Of a stretch of DNA of 64,000 nt, positions 9,081-17,542 are shown one piece after another. The position numbers and the translations under genes were made by a program. Every line of letters starts with the position of its first letter. The stretch's first letter is position 1. The DNA is from Aliikangiella marina (GTDB lineage Bacteria; Pseudomonadota; Gammaproteobacteria; Enterobacterales; Kangiellaceae): NCBI RefSeq assembly GCF_007004765.1, contig NZ_VIKR01000001.1, forward strand, positions 1,240,001-1,304,000, written 5' to 3'. The notes under the pieces are model-generated. The model was not told the DNA's origin. It did no database searches and saw nothing but the letters and a program-made list of their open reading frames with translations.

Positions 9081-11228
9081 CTATGCAAGTGCAGGCTCTT
9101 TCGCTTCAGCCTTTGGCGCATAATCTTCAGATTCATTGACAATACCGTTGTCAAACTTAATTACGCGATCAGCTGAACGTATTGTTTGTGGACGATGCGC
9201 AACAAAAATACGTGTCATTTTCATATTTTTTAATGAATTAATAACTTCATTTTCTGTCTCAGTATCGAGAGCTGACGTAGCTTCATCTAAAATTAATACG
9301 CTAGGATTTCGATAAAGCGCTCGTGCGATAACGATGCGCTGCTTTTGACCACCAGATAGCGAAGCCCCCATGTCACCTATTAAGGAGTGATAATCCATGG
9401 ACATTGACATGATGTCTTCGTGAATTCCGGCTTTTTTCGCACACTCTTTCACCAACTCTATATCTGGATCAACGGCAAAAAATGAAATATTTTGGAGTAT
9501 TGTTCCAGCGAGTAAAGTTTCACTTTGCATCACACAACCTACCGTAGAACGATAATTTTGCAAACCAATCTTTTTTATATTTTGACCATCGACAAACACC
9601 TCACCAGAAGTGGGTGTTAATAACCCAAGTATAATCTTTACTAATGTACTCTTTCCGCAACCCGACGTTCCAGCAATCGCAACTGATTCACCATTTTTTA
9701 TTTTTAGACTCACATTATTCAAGACAAACTTTTCATCGTCAGCATATCTAAAGCATACATTTTTTAGCTCGATATCTCCATCAATAGAGTAATCATTGTC
9801 AAGTACTCCCCTATTTTGCTCTTGCTCACTTAATGCGATATCTGCGAGGCGCTCTAAATCTAGCGACATCATTTTATAAGTAATAATACCTTCAATTAAT
9901 TTGACAGCTTTTTCTCTAAATTGAGTTTTATAGGATAAAAAGGCAAAAATCATCCCCACACTCAATTCTCCAGAAATAACCAATTTAGCCGCAAAATAAA
10001 CAATTACTATTTGCTCAACGCCAGTAAGTAGCTTCTCAGATAGAATAAATAAGACTTTCAGCCTTTCAGATTGCATACCATGATTACAGGCTTCTACGTT
10101 CAAGTTACTATATTGATTAAGTCGCTCGTTCTCTTGATTGTACAATTTTACAGTTTGCATTCCTCGCACAGATTCAATCAAGTTTGTATTTTGTTTTGCT
10201 TTAGCAACTATCAATTTTCGCTTGTTATTCTTATATGGTCCGTAATATATTAGGCGAAATAGAAAATATATTACTGTGACTGACACTACTATATTAGCAA
10301 GCATCGGGCTGTAGAAATACATGACGGCTAACAACCCAATAATCATAATCCCGTCAACCAGACTCTCGATTATTGTAGTGGTTAAAACCTGCCTTATTGT
10401 ATTTAAGGATGATATTCGAGACATTACATCGCCAATATGCCTAGTTTCAAAGTAACGCAATGGCAGCTTAAACAAATGCTGAATAACATTCGCATTAAGT
10501 TGCAAAGTTAATTGGTTTCCCATAACTGCCACAGTTAAAGTACGAATACCAAAATTAACTATTTCTAGCAGTAATAATAACGAAAATCCGATTGCTAAAA
10601 TTGTCAATAGGTCTAGATCTCTTGCAACTAGCACGTCATCTATCACAAATTGCATGTAAAAAGGCATCGCTATTGCAATCATTTGCAAAGTAATTGAGAG
10701 CAGGAATATTTTTATTAAGGTTGATTTTAGTCCGACTATTTTTGACCAAAAGCTAGACAACTTAACTTCTGGTGGCTTATCGGTCTTTTGAAAGTTAACC
10801 GATGGCGTGAGCTCTAAAGCAACACCATTTAAATGTGCAGCAACTTCTTCAAATGAATATTCACAAGCACCTATCGCCGGATCATGGACATGTACAACTT
10901 TATTTTTAATTTTGTTTAATACAACGAAGTGGTTCTCACCCCAGCTTAAAATACAAGGTGTTTGTAAGCGGTTTAGTTTTTCAATCGATACTTTTATAAC
11001 TCTTGAAGAAAAGCCCATATTTTCTGCTAAATTCATTAAACATTTAATGGTAGTACCGCGACTAGATAGAGAATATTCGCTTCGCACCTGGCTTAAATCT
11101 ACATTATTACCGTGATAATTGGCCAACATTGTCATACAAGCTAATGCAGTTTCTGATTCAGAAGCTTGCAGAACTATAGATAGTTTTTTTCTGTTCGTGA
11201 ACTTTAGAACATCTAAATCAAATATCAT
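9081..11228 (-). CDS. CvaB-like ABC exporter with a catalytically dead C39 peptidase domain
   Basis: A 715-residue inner-membrane ABC exporter in the usual order of peptidase-containing ABC transporters: C39-like domain (about 1-140), six-helix membrane domain (about 160-450), ATPase domain (about 485-700) with GTSGCGKST, LSGGQKQR, LILDEATSALD and the H-loop VAHR. The N-terminal domain matches CvaB closely: Q21, H100 and D116 of the active site are present, but the catalytic Cys of the E-C-G-L-A-C motif is replaced (E-T-A-L-A-C, Thr27). It should therefore bind but not cut, like the C39-like domain of HlyB. It overlaps the HlyD-like gene by ATGA, with AAGGT upstream of its ATG, so the two are translationally coupled. 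Its place inside the NRPS locus points to export of the peptide product. An outer-membrane TolC partner is not in the window. Confidence 0.93.
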   Translation of the reverse strand: MIFDLDVLKFTNRKKLSIVLQASESETALACMTMLANYHGNNVDLSQVRSEYSLSSRGTTIKCLMNLAENMGFSSRVIKVSIEKLNRLQTPCILSWGENHFVVLNKIKNKVVHVHDPAIGACEYSFEEVAAHLNGVALELTPSVNFQKTDKPPEVKLSSFWSKIVGLKSTLIKIFLLSITLQMIAIAMPFYMQFVIDDVLVARDLDLLTILAIGFSLLLLLEIVNFGIRTLTVAVMGNQLTLQLNANVIQHLFKLPLRYFETRHIGDVMSRISSLNTIRQVLTTTIIESLVDGIMIIGLLAVMYFYSPMLANIVVSVTVIYFLFRLIYYGPYKNNKRKLIVAKAKQNTNLIESVRGMQTVKLYNQENERLNQYSNLNVEACNHGMQSERLKVLFILSEKLLTGVEQIVIVYFAAKLVISGELSVGMIFAFLSYKTQFREKAVKLIEGIITYKMMSLDLERLADIALSEQEQNRGVLDNDYSIDGDIELKNVCFRYADDEKFVLNNVSLKIKNGESVAIAGTSGCGKSTLVKIILGLLTPTSGEVFVDGQNIKKIGLQNYRSTVGCVMQSETLLAGTILQNISFFAVDPDIELVKECAKKAGIHEDIMSMSMDYHSLIGDMGASLSGGQKQRIVIARALYRNPSVLILDEATSALDTETENEVINSLKNMKMTRIFVAHRPQTIRSADRVIKFDNGIVNESEDYAPKAEAKEPALA

Positions 11229-12463
11229 AATTTACCTTTCAAACTAAATATCGGTTCTAAAATCCATTGCCAAATATTTCTGGAATCTAGGGTTACTGAA
11301 GCTTCTAAAGTCATGCCTACATGCAATGGTACATCCTTACCTGCAGCTCTTACGGTTTGTGAATCTAAATTAACAATCGCTTTATATACGGGATTACTTA
11401 CAACAACACCTTGCTGTAATTCTGCTGGATGAGAAATCACGCTTGAAACCTCGGCAATAAATCCTTTCTGCAGCCCATAATGTTGATAAGGAAAGGCACT
11501 ATATCGCATATAAACAACTTGTTCTGACTTTACAAAACCAATAGCATGCGAAGGTATATGAAGCTCTGCCTGAAATTTAGAATTATCGGGTAGTATTGTT
11601 TGAAGTGCTTGTCCGGGTTGTACAATTTGCCCAAGCTTGGTTAAATTTGTAGCGACTATGCCATCTACGGGCGAAACAATTGTGTAATCGCGTCTCGCGA
11701 GAACGTCGACAATTCGTTGGTTGAGCGAACTGATTGACTCCTGGAGTTCATTTTCTTGAATCTTTGACTGAATGGGATGTTCTTTTATCTGGCTATTCAA
11801 GCGAGCTATCTGATTTTCGATATTCGAAACCTGTAGAGCCATCTCTTCTTGCCTAAGGCTAATCCCCAAATTCTTTTCGTAAGACTGGTTATAGGTTTGC
11901 TCAGACACCAAATTCTGTTGTTTAAGCTGATTTAGCCCCGTTAACATTTCTTGTGAGATTCTAGCATTATCAGTTAACAATTGATTTTGTCGGATAAGTG
12001 ACTTTAACTCGATTTTTTTTCCAGCTAAGTCCTTATTGAGCGATTCGAGTCGTAATTTATTTAATTCTTGAAAATTAACTAGTTTGCTCTGGAGAATTTC
12101 TTTCGAGCGTCTAAGTTCTGCTAAAATGCTGGCATCGTGGTCTTGGTTTTGTAAATTTCGTCTTTTAGTCGATATTAAGTAAAGAACATCACCTTTTTTT
12201 ATTTTATCCCCAGCTTTAAAAAATTGTTTTTCTATCGTTCCGCCGGCTTTAGCTTTGACTCTAGCTATGCCCATACTTGAAATAATTACTCCATTTACCT
12301 TAGACTTTTTCGCGTACTCACCATTTAATAAATAAATCAAAGAAACAACAACAATAAGAACAATAAAACTGGTAATCCAAGTATTAATCGGCGTCTGAAA
12401 CAAGACTACTTCGCCCAATAGCCTTGGAGACTTGGTTCGTTTCATGGTAAATGGTTGCGACAT
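11225..12463 (-). CDS. HlyD/CvaA-family periplasmic adaptor (membrane fusion protein)
   Basis: About 412 residues from the preferred ATG at 12463; the same frame could start at TTG 12493 or ATG 12445, and no start has a good ribosome site. One membrane helix near the N-terminus (ITSFIVLIVVVSLIYLL) is followed by a half barrel-sandwich (KAGGTIEKQF, AGDKIKKGDVL), a long coiled coil rich in Gln, Leu and Glu, the second half (IVSPVDGIVATN, GQIVQPGQ) and a beta-barrel C-terminus. This is the adaptor architecture that links an inner-membrane ABC exporter to TolC. It sits directly upstream of its ABC partner with a 4-base overlap. Closest in type to CvaA and RaxA, adaptors for bacteriocin-type exporters rather than the MacA/RND types more usual near NRPS genes. 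Confidence 0.92.
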   Translation of the reverse strand: MSQPFTMKRTKSPRLLGEVVLFQTPINTWITSFIVLIVVVSLIYLLNGEYAKKSKVNGVIISSMGIARVKAKAGGTIEKQFFKAGDKIKKGDVLYLISTKRRNLQNQDHDASILAELRRSKEILQSKLVNFQELNKLRLESLNKDLAGKKIELKSLIRQNQLLTDNARISQEMLTGLNQLKQQNLVSEQTYNQSYEKNLGISLRQEEMALQVSNIENQIARLNSQIKEHPIQSKIQENELQESISSLNQRIVDVLARRDYTIVSPVDGIVATNLTKLGQIVQPGQALQTILPDNSKFQAELHIPSHAIGFVKSEQVVYMRYSAFPYQHYGLQKGFIAEVSSVISHPAELQQGVVVSNPVYKAIVNLDSQTVRAAGKDVPLHVGMTLEASVTLDSRNIWQWILEPIFSLKGKL

Positions 12464-12956
12464 ACTTTTTACTTTTAACCTTTTTAGTGGCAACTAAGTG
12501 CTAATTGATGAAGATTTAGCTCGATTAGCTTATCGATACTTACCCTAGCTCACACTTTAAACGCATAATTCGTTCGAATAAAAACTTACTATGTCATAAA
12601 TTTAGTGGAGATTTAGCTTCATTGGCTTTAGTATTTTTAGCGCTTGTTCTGATTGCTCACGATATCCAAAAAATTGTTCTCTAGAATCTATCTAGAACGC
12701 TTAAGTCGCGCAGGCTGCAAGCATGTATCGCTACTGAAAAGAATCAAGACAAGTTACTGTAACCTTTTTTAAGCGTATACACAACCCAACGCGATCAAAA
12801 ATATTTAAGGAGATAATCTATATTAATCAGATGGTTAGCGTGTTCTTTTTGTCAGTTACCAGGTTAAATAATAATGTCAATAAAGTTAACCGATCTTATA
12901 TCTCTTTTCGAGAACATCAACATGCAAAAACTTCTCACACATGAGATCCTGTTTGA
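12464..12956. other. Intergenic region upstream of the exporter operon
   Basis: No convincing gene. It contains the 12934 palindrome close to the end of the PLP-enzyme gene and a dyad around TCTAGA near 12678-12700. Two loosely similar stretches, GATTTAGCTCGATTAGCTT near 12514 and GATTTAGCTTCATTGGCTT near 12610, look like a diverged direct repeat. A 37-codon plus-strand reading frame at 12831-12944 was considered and rejected. Confidence 0.45.
12934..12945. promoter_or_regulatory. Palindrome copy 2, CTCACACATGAG
   Basis: CTCACACATGAG lies 11 bases past the stop of the PLP-enzyme gene, in the long region ahead of the exporter operon. On the plus strand it reads TTCTCACACATGAGATC, the same extended motif as the 8558 copy read on the minus strand. 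Candidate binding site for a regulator shared by three transcription units. Confidence 0.4.
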
Positions 12957-13952
12957 CTATGCGGTTTGAGCGGCGCCTACTTTAATGTTATTTTGAGTTA
13001 GAAATCGACTATTGAAGATTTTAGATAGATACTTAACGCCGTTATCACAAAGCAATGTCACTATAATATGCTCTGATGTTAGCGAATTCGCTATTTCAAC
13101 AGCAGCATGCACGTTTAAACCGCTACTTCCGCCAACTAATAATCCATTGGTATTGGCTAATTTATAACACATGTTAATAGCTTCTTGATCGTTAACTTTT
13201 ACAACGTCATCTATGACATTGAAGTTTAGGCAAGGAGTCGGCTTAGATTTACCTGCGCCCTCTATGATAAACGGTTTCATCGCTCCAACAGCAAAGTCAT
13301 TATCATTCTCTTTAAAAGATTTGTAGTAATAATCATGCATGTTTGAGCCATCAGGATCTGCGAGAATAACTCTAATTTCAGCGTTTTGTTCTTTTAAGTA
13401 TCTGCCAGTTCCGGATATGCACCCAAAAGTAGATCCCGTCATTACAAAATGACTAACCTTTCCTTGAGTCTCTTGCCAAATTTCTGGTCCAAGCGTCTTA
13501 TAATAAGCTTCTGGGTTTGCTGGATTTGAATACTGATTAATATCAAAATAGCCGTGTTTTATAGCCAGCTCACTCGCTTTTGCCATGTAATCTGTATCCG
13601 GCATTATCATCAGCTCAGCGCCGTAGGCTTTTATATGGTTTTGTTTTTCTTCGCTGCATTTGGCTGATGTTACTACGATCACTTTAATTCCTAGCATTGA
13701 CCCGATCATTGCCACACTACATCCTGTATTTCCACTTGAAGCACATACAAGTGTATCGCCGGATTTTAGCTGACCATTATTAATCGCCGTATGAATCATA
13801 TGTGATGCTATTCGATCTTTAAGACTCATTCCGGGATTTGCGTACTCGCATTTAGCGAGTAACTTAGCTCCGTCAGGCTTCACTAAGTTTGAGATATTAA
13901 TTAAAGGAGTTTTACCAATCGTTTGGCAATATAAATTAGAGTCAATGGCCAT
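12957..13952 (-). CDS. PLP-dependent cysteine synthase/CBS-family enzyme, SbnA/VioB-like; probable beta-substituted alanine synthase
   Basis: 331 residues from an ATG with GAGGA ten bases upstream; the longer frame begins at a TTG at 13979 without a ribosome site. Fold-type II PLP enzyme: the PLP lysine is in the GMSLKDR motif (K45), the phosphate/substrate loop is ASSGNTG (71-77), and an ADPDGS motif plus VGGSSGLN place it nearer CBS and SbnA/VioB-type enzymes than housekeeping CysK. Relatives make O-phosphoserine- or O-acetylserine-derived precursors, such as the diaminopropionate intermediate or beta-cyanoalanine. In this locus it most likely supplies an unusual amino acid to the NRPS. No SbnB- or ornithine-cyclodeaminase-like partner lies in the window, so diaminopropionate is only one option. 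Confidence 0.85.
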   Translation of the reverse strand: MAIDSNLYCQTIGKTPLINISNLVKPDGAKLLAKCEYANPGMSLKDRIASHMIHTAINNGQLKSGDTLVCASSGNTGCSVAMIGSMLGIKVIVVTSAKCSEEKQNHIKAYGAELMIMPDTDYMAKASELAIKHGYFDINQYSNPANPEAYYKTLGPEIWQETQGKVSHFVMTGSTFGCISGTGRYLKEQNAEIRVILADPDGSNMHDYYYKSFKENDNDFAVGAMKPFIIEGAGKSKPTPCLNFNVIDDVVKVNDQEAINMCYKLANTNGLLVGGSSGLNVHAAVEIANSLTSEHIIVTLLCDNGVKYLSKIFNSRFLTQNNIKVGAAQTA

Positions 13953-14176
13953 AAAAGCAGGTTCCTCGCTTATGAACAAATTTTACGGGCGAAATACAAA
14001 CATCCAATTTTAGAAAAGAATTAATATTGTTCTTGTATAAGAAATTTAATCACAACAAGGTGTGGTTTGTATTTAGTCTTAAGCCCGTAAATTAGTTTAT
14101 TTAATATATAATAGTCGCTACCCGCTTTCAAGAATTACTCCAAATTTCAACTCGTAATTAGAAGATTTCAGACATA

Positions 14177-15130
14177 CTAGGTCATAGCGACTAAAACTTT
14201 TCGTTCACCTTTAAATGGTGACCTTCCATGAGCAGTTAACACATTATCAATCAACAGCAAATCACCAACTTGCCACTCAAAATAAACCGTATGTTTTTTA
14301 AATATTCGCCTAATCTCATTTAACATATCTAAAGGTATTTCTGATCCATCTCCAAAATAGGCATAGGTAGGATATTTGCTTTTATCACCATTGGTTAGCA
14401 TCTCAAGTGTAGATGATACTTGGTCAGGTAAATTAGAAACATGAAATTGGTCTGCTTGATTAAACCAAACCGGTTGCTTTGTGACGGGATGATTAATTAC
14501 TCCAGCGGCTGTTTGCTTTAGCGCGACTCCACCGTTTTCATGCCATTCATAGTGAATTTTTTTATCGACACACGCTTTTTCAAACGCTTTTTGATCTTCG
14601 CATTCGAATGTTTCTTTCCAAGACGGCCCTATGCCATGACCACTATGCAAATAGCGAGTATAAAGGACACCCTTACTAGAAAACTCTTCAACAATTGATG
14701 GATGCAAATCTGCTAAAACTTTTCTAGAATCCGCAATCAAAGTATGACCCGATGATTGAGGTGCGGTAACACAACAAAAATAAAGTCGATCTGGCCAGCT
14801 ATTTGAGTAAGAAAGTTCGTTATGCATAGAAATTTCATATTCAGCAGGAAATTCCGTCGATGTATAAACGGACTGTTTTAGCTTGGTCCGTGGTGAGTTA
14901 CCGTCAATATAGTTTAACTTGTTGAATGGTAATGATTCTATATATTCATTAAACTTTTCGGTTGAATCAATATTAAATCCTTTAAATAATACAGCTCCAA
15001 ACTCATATAACAGTTTTTCAAATTCTTGTTGGTTATTCTTTTGCCAGTTAAACAACGCTGAAGGCTCTCTAGTTGGCTCAGCTGACAAAACAACTAATCC
15101 ATCTATCAGTTTTTTAGATAATTTTTTCAT
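14177..15130 (-). CDS. SyrP/VioC-like Fe(II)/2-oxoglutarate amino-acid hydroxylase (first copy by coordinate)
   Basis: 317 residues, TauD/clavaminate-synthase superfamily. The iron-binding H-x-E is H103-N-E105, the distal His is H301 in TAHGRSPF, and R310 would bind 2-oxoglutarate. Flanking motifs (NSPRTK, YTSTEFP, HNELSYSNSWP) are those of NRPS-associated beta-hydroxylases such as SyrP, AsnO and VioC. It probably hydroxylates the beta carbon of an amino acid, free or bound to a T domain; which residue cannot be read from sequence. It lies 40 bases after the racemase gene and 224 bases before the PLP-enzyme gene, so it belongs to the tailoring block. A second homologue is at 17543-18532, clearly different in sequence, which suggests different substrates rather than redundancy. 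Confidence 0.9.
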   Translation of the reverse strand: MKKLSKKLIDGLVVLSAEPTREPSALFNWQKNNQQEFEKLLYEFGAVLFKGFNIDSTEKFNEYIESLPFNKLNYIDGNSPRTKLKQSVYTSTEFPAEYEISMHNELSYSNSWPDRLYFCCVTAPQSSGHTLIADSRKVLADLHPSIVEEFSSKGVLYTRYLHSGHGIGPSWKETFECEDQKAFEKACVDKKIHYEWHENGGVALKQTAAGVINHPVTKQPVWFNQADQFHVSNLPDQVSSTLEMLTNGDKSKYPTYAYFGDGSEIPLDMLNEIRRIFKKHTVYFEWQVGDLLLIDNVLTAHGRSPFKGERKVLVAMT

Positions 15131-15170
15131 TTATTAACTCGTTGCTCGGACCGTAGACATAATTTATAAA

Positions 15171-15887
15171 TTAGATTAAACACTCGATAGCTTTTCGCTC
15201 AACAATAAAGTTAATAGCAGCCTCTGCAAGTATTTGGGTTGGGTTGATTACATCGAAGTCTAAGTCGTTATTATTCAATACTAAAGGGATCTCTGTACAA
15301 CCAAAAATCGAAGGAAGTTTCCAATAATTGATTATTTCTAAAATGGTTTGTTTTGCAGAGGTTATTTTAGAATCGATTTTAATATTATAGATTGCTTCCA
15401 TTAACTTTACTTTTTGAAGCTCAGTGGGCAGAATTAATTTTAGATTATTATTCAAGGCATATTTTTCATACAGACCAGCCTGGTAAGTCGCCGCTGTGCC
15501 TAACAGCAAAACACCATCTTGATAATTTACACTGTTAGTAGCATAGTCGATAGTTTTTTCAACCATGTTAATAACTGGAACCTGAATAGCGTTTTGAATT
15601 TCGTTTAAATACATATGCGATCCATTACACGGAATAACAATCACATCAGCTCCTGCAGATTCCAGCGCTATCGCTGTTTGTTGTAGATACGTAATTAATT
15701 TCACATTTGAGCGGAATAACGTTTGGCTTCTATCAGGTATTTTAGGGTTGCTAAAAATTAAAGTGGAAATATGATCTTGTTCTTTTTCAATTTTAGTTTG
15801 CGACAATATTGATTCATACAAGTCAATCGTTGCCCTTGGTCCCATACCGCCCAAGATACCAATAACTTTATGTTGATTGAGAAACAA
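15171..15887 (-). CDS. Aspartate/glutamate racemase-family protein
   Basis: 238 residues starting at TTG with GGAG ten bases upstream. It opens with the family motif GILGGMGPRAT and keeps both catalytic cysteines: C87 in IPCNGSH (usually IPCNTAH) and C197 in FGCTEIPL. Known family members interconvert L- and D-Asp or Glu without a cofactor. No epimerase domain is visible in any NRPS here, so a free racemase could be the source of a D-acidic residue or of its derivative. The change of the first Cys motif from C-N-T-A-H to C-N-G-S-H may alter substrate choice. It is in a tight run with the methyltransferase (38-base gap) and hydroxylase (40-base gap) genes. Confidence 0.88.
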   Translation of the reverse strand: MFLNQHKVIGILGGMGPRATIDLYESILSQTKIEKEQDHISTLIFSNPKIPDRSQTLFRSNVKLITYLQQTAIALESAGADVIVIPCNGSHMYLNEIQNAIQVPVINMVEKTIDYATNSVNYQDGVLLLGTAATYQAGLYEKYALNNNLKLILPTELQKVKLMEAIYNIKIDSKITSAKQTILEIINYWKLPSIFGCTEIPLVLNNNDLDFDVINPTQILAEAAINFIVERKAIECLI

Positions 15888-15925
15888 AAGCTTAAATCTC
15901 CAAATAACTCATTTAAAACTCTAGC

Positions 15926-16588
15926 TTAAATTTTCTTTAGAAATGAATTTAAGTTCCAACTGTTGTTATAGCCCCAAAAATCACAATAGTGGCTGTCAAC
16001 GAGATAGTTGTAATTTAAAGCGAACTTTTCTAACATTTCATGTTTCCATTCTGACAAAGTATCCTCAATTACGAGGTAGTCTCCACTGGTTAGGTAACCA
16101 TCGATCACATGAAGCAACTCGCTAGAATTCTCATGAGAGTCTTCAATCGCCAATATAGGATGCTTTAACTGCTCAAAGAATGTTTTGTTTTTTTCAGCAT
16201 ATTCGATTATTTTATGGTTATCCAAATGATGAAAGAATATATTTTCACTATTAGGTAGGTTTACTCGATCATCGTTAATATCAAATGTGTGAATATCACA
16301 GTCGATTGAAAATGATTTGAGTAAATCACTCATCCACAGTGCTGATCCGCCTTCAAAAGTTCCAAACTCTAAAATTGTTTTGGGCTTTATATCCTGTAAC
16401 ATTTGTTGATAGATTGACAGACTCATAGGATCTTTCATTAAAGTAAGTCCTTTCCACTTTAAATAGTTCCACTTCGTATGTTTGACTTTAGCCAAATAGT
16501 CAGGCATGAAATCACTATAAAAATTATGTATAGTGCTCAAATATTCTCTGTCAGAAAAGTTTACATATCGATTTTCTAATTCTTCCAC
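15926..16588 (-). CDS. CmcI-type SAM-dependent methyltransferase (second of a pair)
   Basis: 220 residues from a GTG at 16588 with a clear AGAGG seven bases upstream (16596-16600). A longer frame to 16693 exists, but its extra 35 residues would overlap the preceding gene and are hydrophobic and unlike the family, so the GTG is preferred. The SAM-binding motif is ILEFGTFEGGSALW. The D-S-H motif (IEDSHEN) and the late YLVIEDT strand are typical of the cephalosporin hydroxylase/rhamnosyl O-methyltransferase family (CmcI), which in fact holds O-methyltransferases. Likely O-methylates a hydroxylated residue of the peptide. It follows its homologue after 31 bases; the pair may be an old duplication, since they differ strongly outside the motifs. 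Confidence 0.85.
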   Translation of the reverse strand: MEELENRYVNFSDREYLSTIHNFYSDFMPDYLAKVKHTKWNYLKWKGLTLMKDPMSLSIYQQMLQDIKPKTILEFGTFEGGSALWMSDLLKSFSIDCDIHTFDINDDRVNLPNSENIFFHHLDNHKIIEYAEKNKTFFEQLKHPILAIEDSHENSSELLHVIDGYLTSGDYLVIEDTLSEWKHEMLEKFALNYNYLVDSHYCDFWGYNNSWNLNSFLKKI

Positions 16589-16619
16589 AATTATACCTCT
16601 GTATGAAATATCTGCTAAT

Positions 16620-17462
16620 CTAAAACTTACAAAAAATAGCGTTTGGTGAACAGGTACAGTTTCTACCAAACATATCAGTGTAGTTAGTATCAACCATTAG
16701 CGAGCAGTCAGTAAGGCTTTCAAGCCCTTCTGCGACTTGTTTAACCTCCTTCGGAAATATCATATCCTCAATAATCAAATAATCGCCTACGGCTAGTTGC
16801 GGATACAAATGATTTAATACAACAGGAATGTGTTGATGGCTATCATCGACCACTAACCATGGATGAGGCAACTCTTGCAGTTTTGACTGAGGGAGTAATT
16901 GCTCAATATCAATCACGTCTCCTGGGATGAATGTAATGGCCTTATTGTCAAACAGTTCTTGATCTACGGCAGCTTCATTTATATCGATTGTATAAACTTC
17001 ACAATCTAACTGAAATGTCTCGCATGTATCATAAAAAAACAGTGTACTGCCCCCAAGCCCGGTCCCTAACTCAATAATGGTTTTTGGCTGTAGTTCTTGA
17101 ATTAACTGCTGATATATCCCAATATCATAACAAGTTTTCCCTAAAGCGACGTTCTTCCATTTTAAACCTTTACGATACCCTTGCGAAAGGAAAAAGTTAT
17201 ATAGGGTAAGATCATTATCCATTTCCTCACTCAGACGTTGCTCAAAAGAGATAAATCTATCGCTTAGTACATCGTGCATAACTTCTAAAATTCTGTCTTC
17301 GGTAAAACCGAAGGCAGCTTGCATTACCTCAAGTGTTCTTTCCGGCTTTTTGAATAACCGAGAAAAACAGTGCGTCCTACCATCTATCCCTGAATAATGA
17401 AAATACTTTTTACATTCTAATGCTAAATGAGCGATTTCGTTCAAATCGATTTCTTGGTTCAT
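16620..17462 (-). CDS. CmcI-type SAM-dependent methyltransferase with an N-terminal extension (first of a pair)
   Basis: 280 residues. The C-terminal two thirds is a CmcI-family methyltransferase: IIELGTGLGGST (129-140) for SAM, VDDSHQH and YLIIEDM further on. The N-terminal 95 residues carry a Cys/His-containing segment (LECKKYFHYSGIDGRTHCFS) that the neighbouring homologue lacks; its role is unknown. Likely an O-methyltransferase acting on a hydroxyl made by one of the two hydroxylases; CmcI itself works with CmcJ to install a methoxy group on cephamycin, and the locus also has a CmcH-type carbamoyltransferase. It lies 80 bases after the second hydroxylase gene. Confidence 0.85.
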   Translation of the reverse strand: MNQEIDLNEIAHLALECKKYFHYSGIDGRTHCFSRLFKKPERTLEVMQAAFGFTEDRILEVMHDVLSDRFISFEQRLSEEMDNDLTLYNFFLSQGYRKGLKWKNVALGKTCYDIGIYQQLIQELQPKTIIELGTGLGGSTLFFYDTCETFQLDCEVYTIDINEAAVDQELFDNKAITFIPGDVIDIEQLLPQSKLQELPHPWLVVDDSHQHIPVVLNHLYPQLAVGDYLIIEDMIFPKEVKQVAEGLESLTDCSLMVDTNYTDMFGRNCTCSPNAIFCKF

Positions 17463-17542
17463 TTTTATTATCCCGCAACATTAGCACCGCAAAACTATGC
17501 GGTTTGTTTAAACATTAACAAGTCACTAAACAAAACCTTTCG

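Noticed and set aside
12831-12944. A 37-codon plus-strand reading frame, with AAGGAG upstream of its ATG
   Set aside because: The ribosome-like site is about 16 bases away, the peptide has no recognisable features and its end runs into the conserved palindrome.
16589-16693. A longer start for the second CmcI-type methyltransferase
   Set aside because: It would overlap the preceding gene by 74 bases and add residues unlike the family, whereas the GTG at 16588 has a clear AGAGG.
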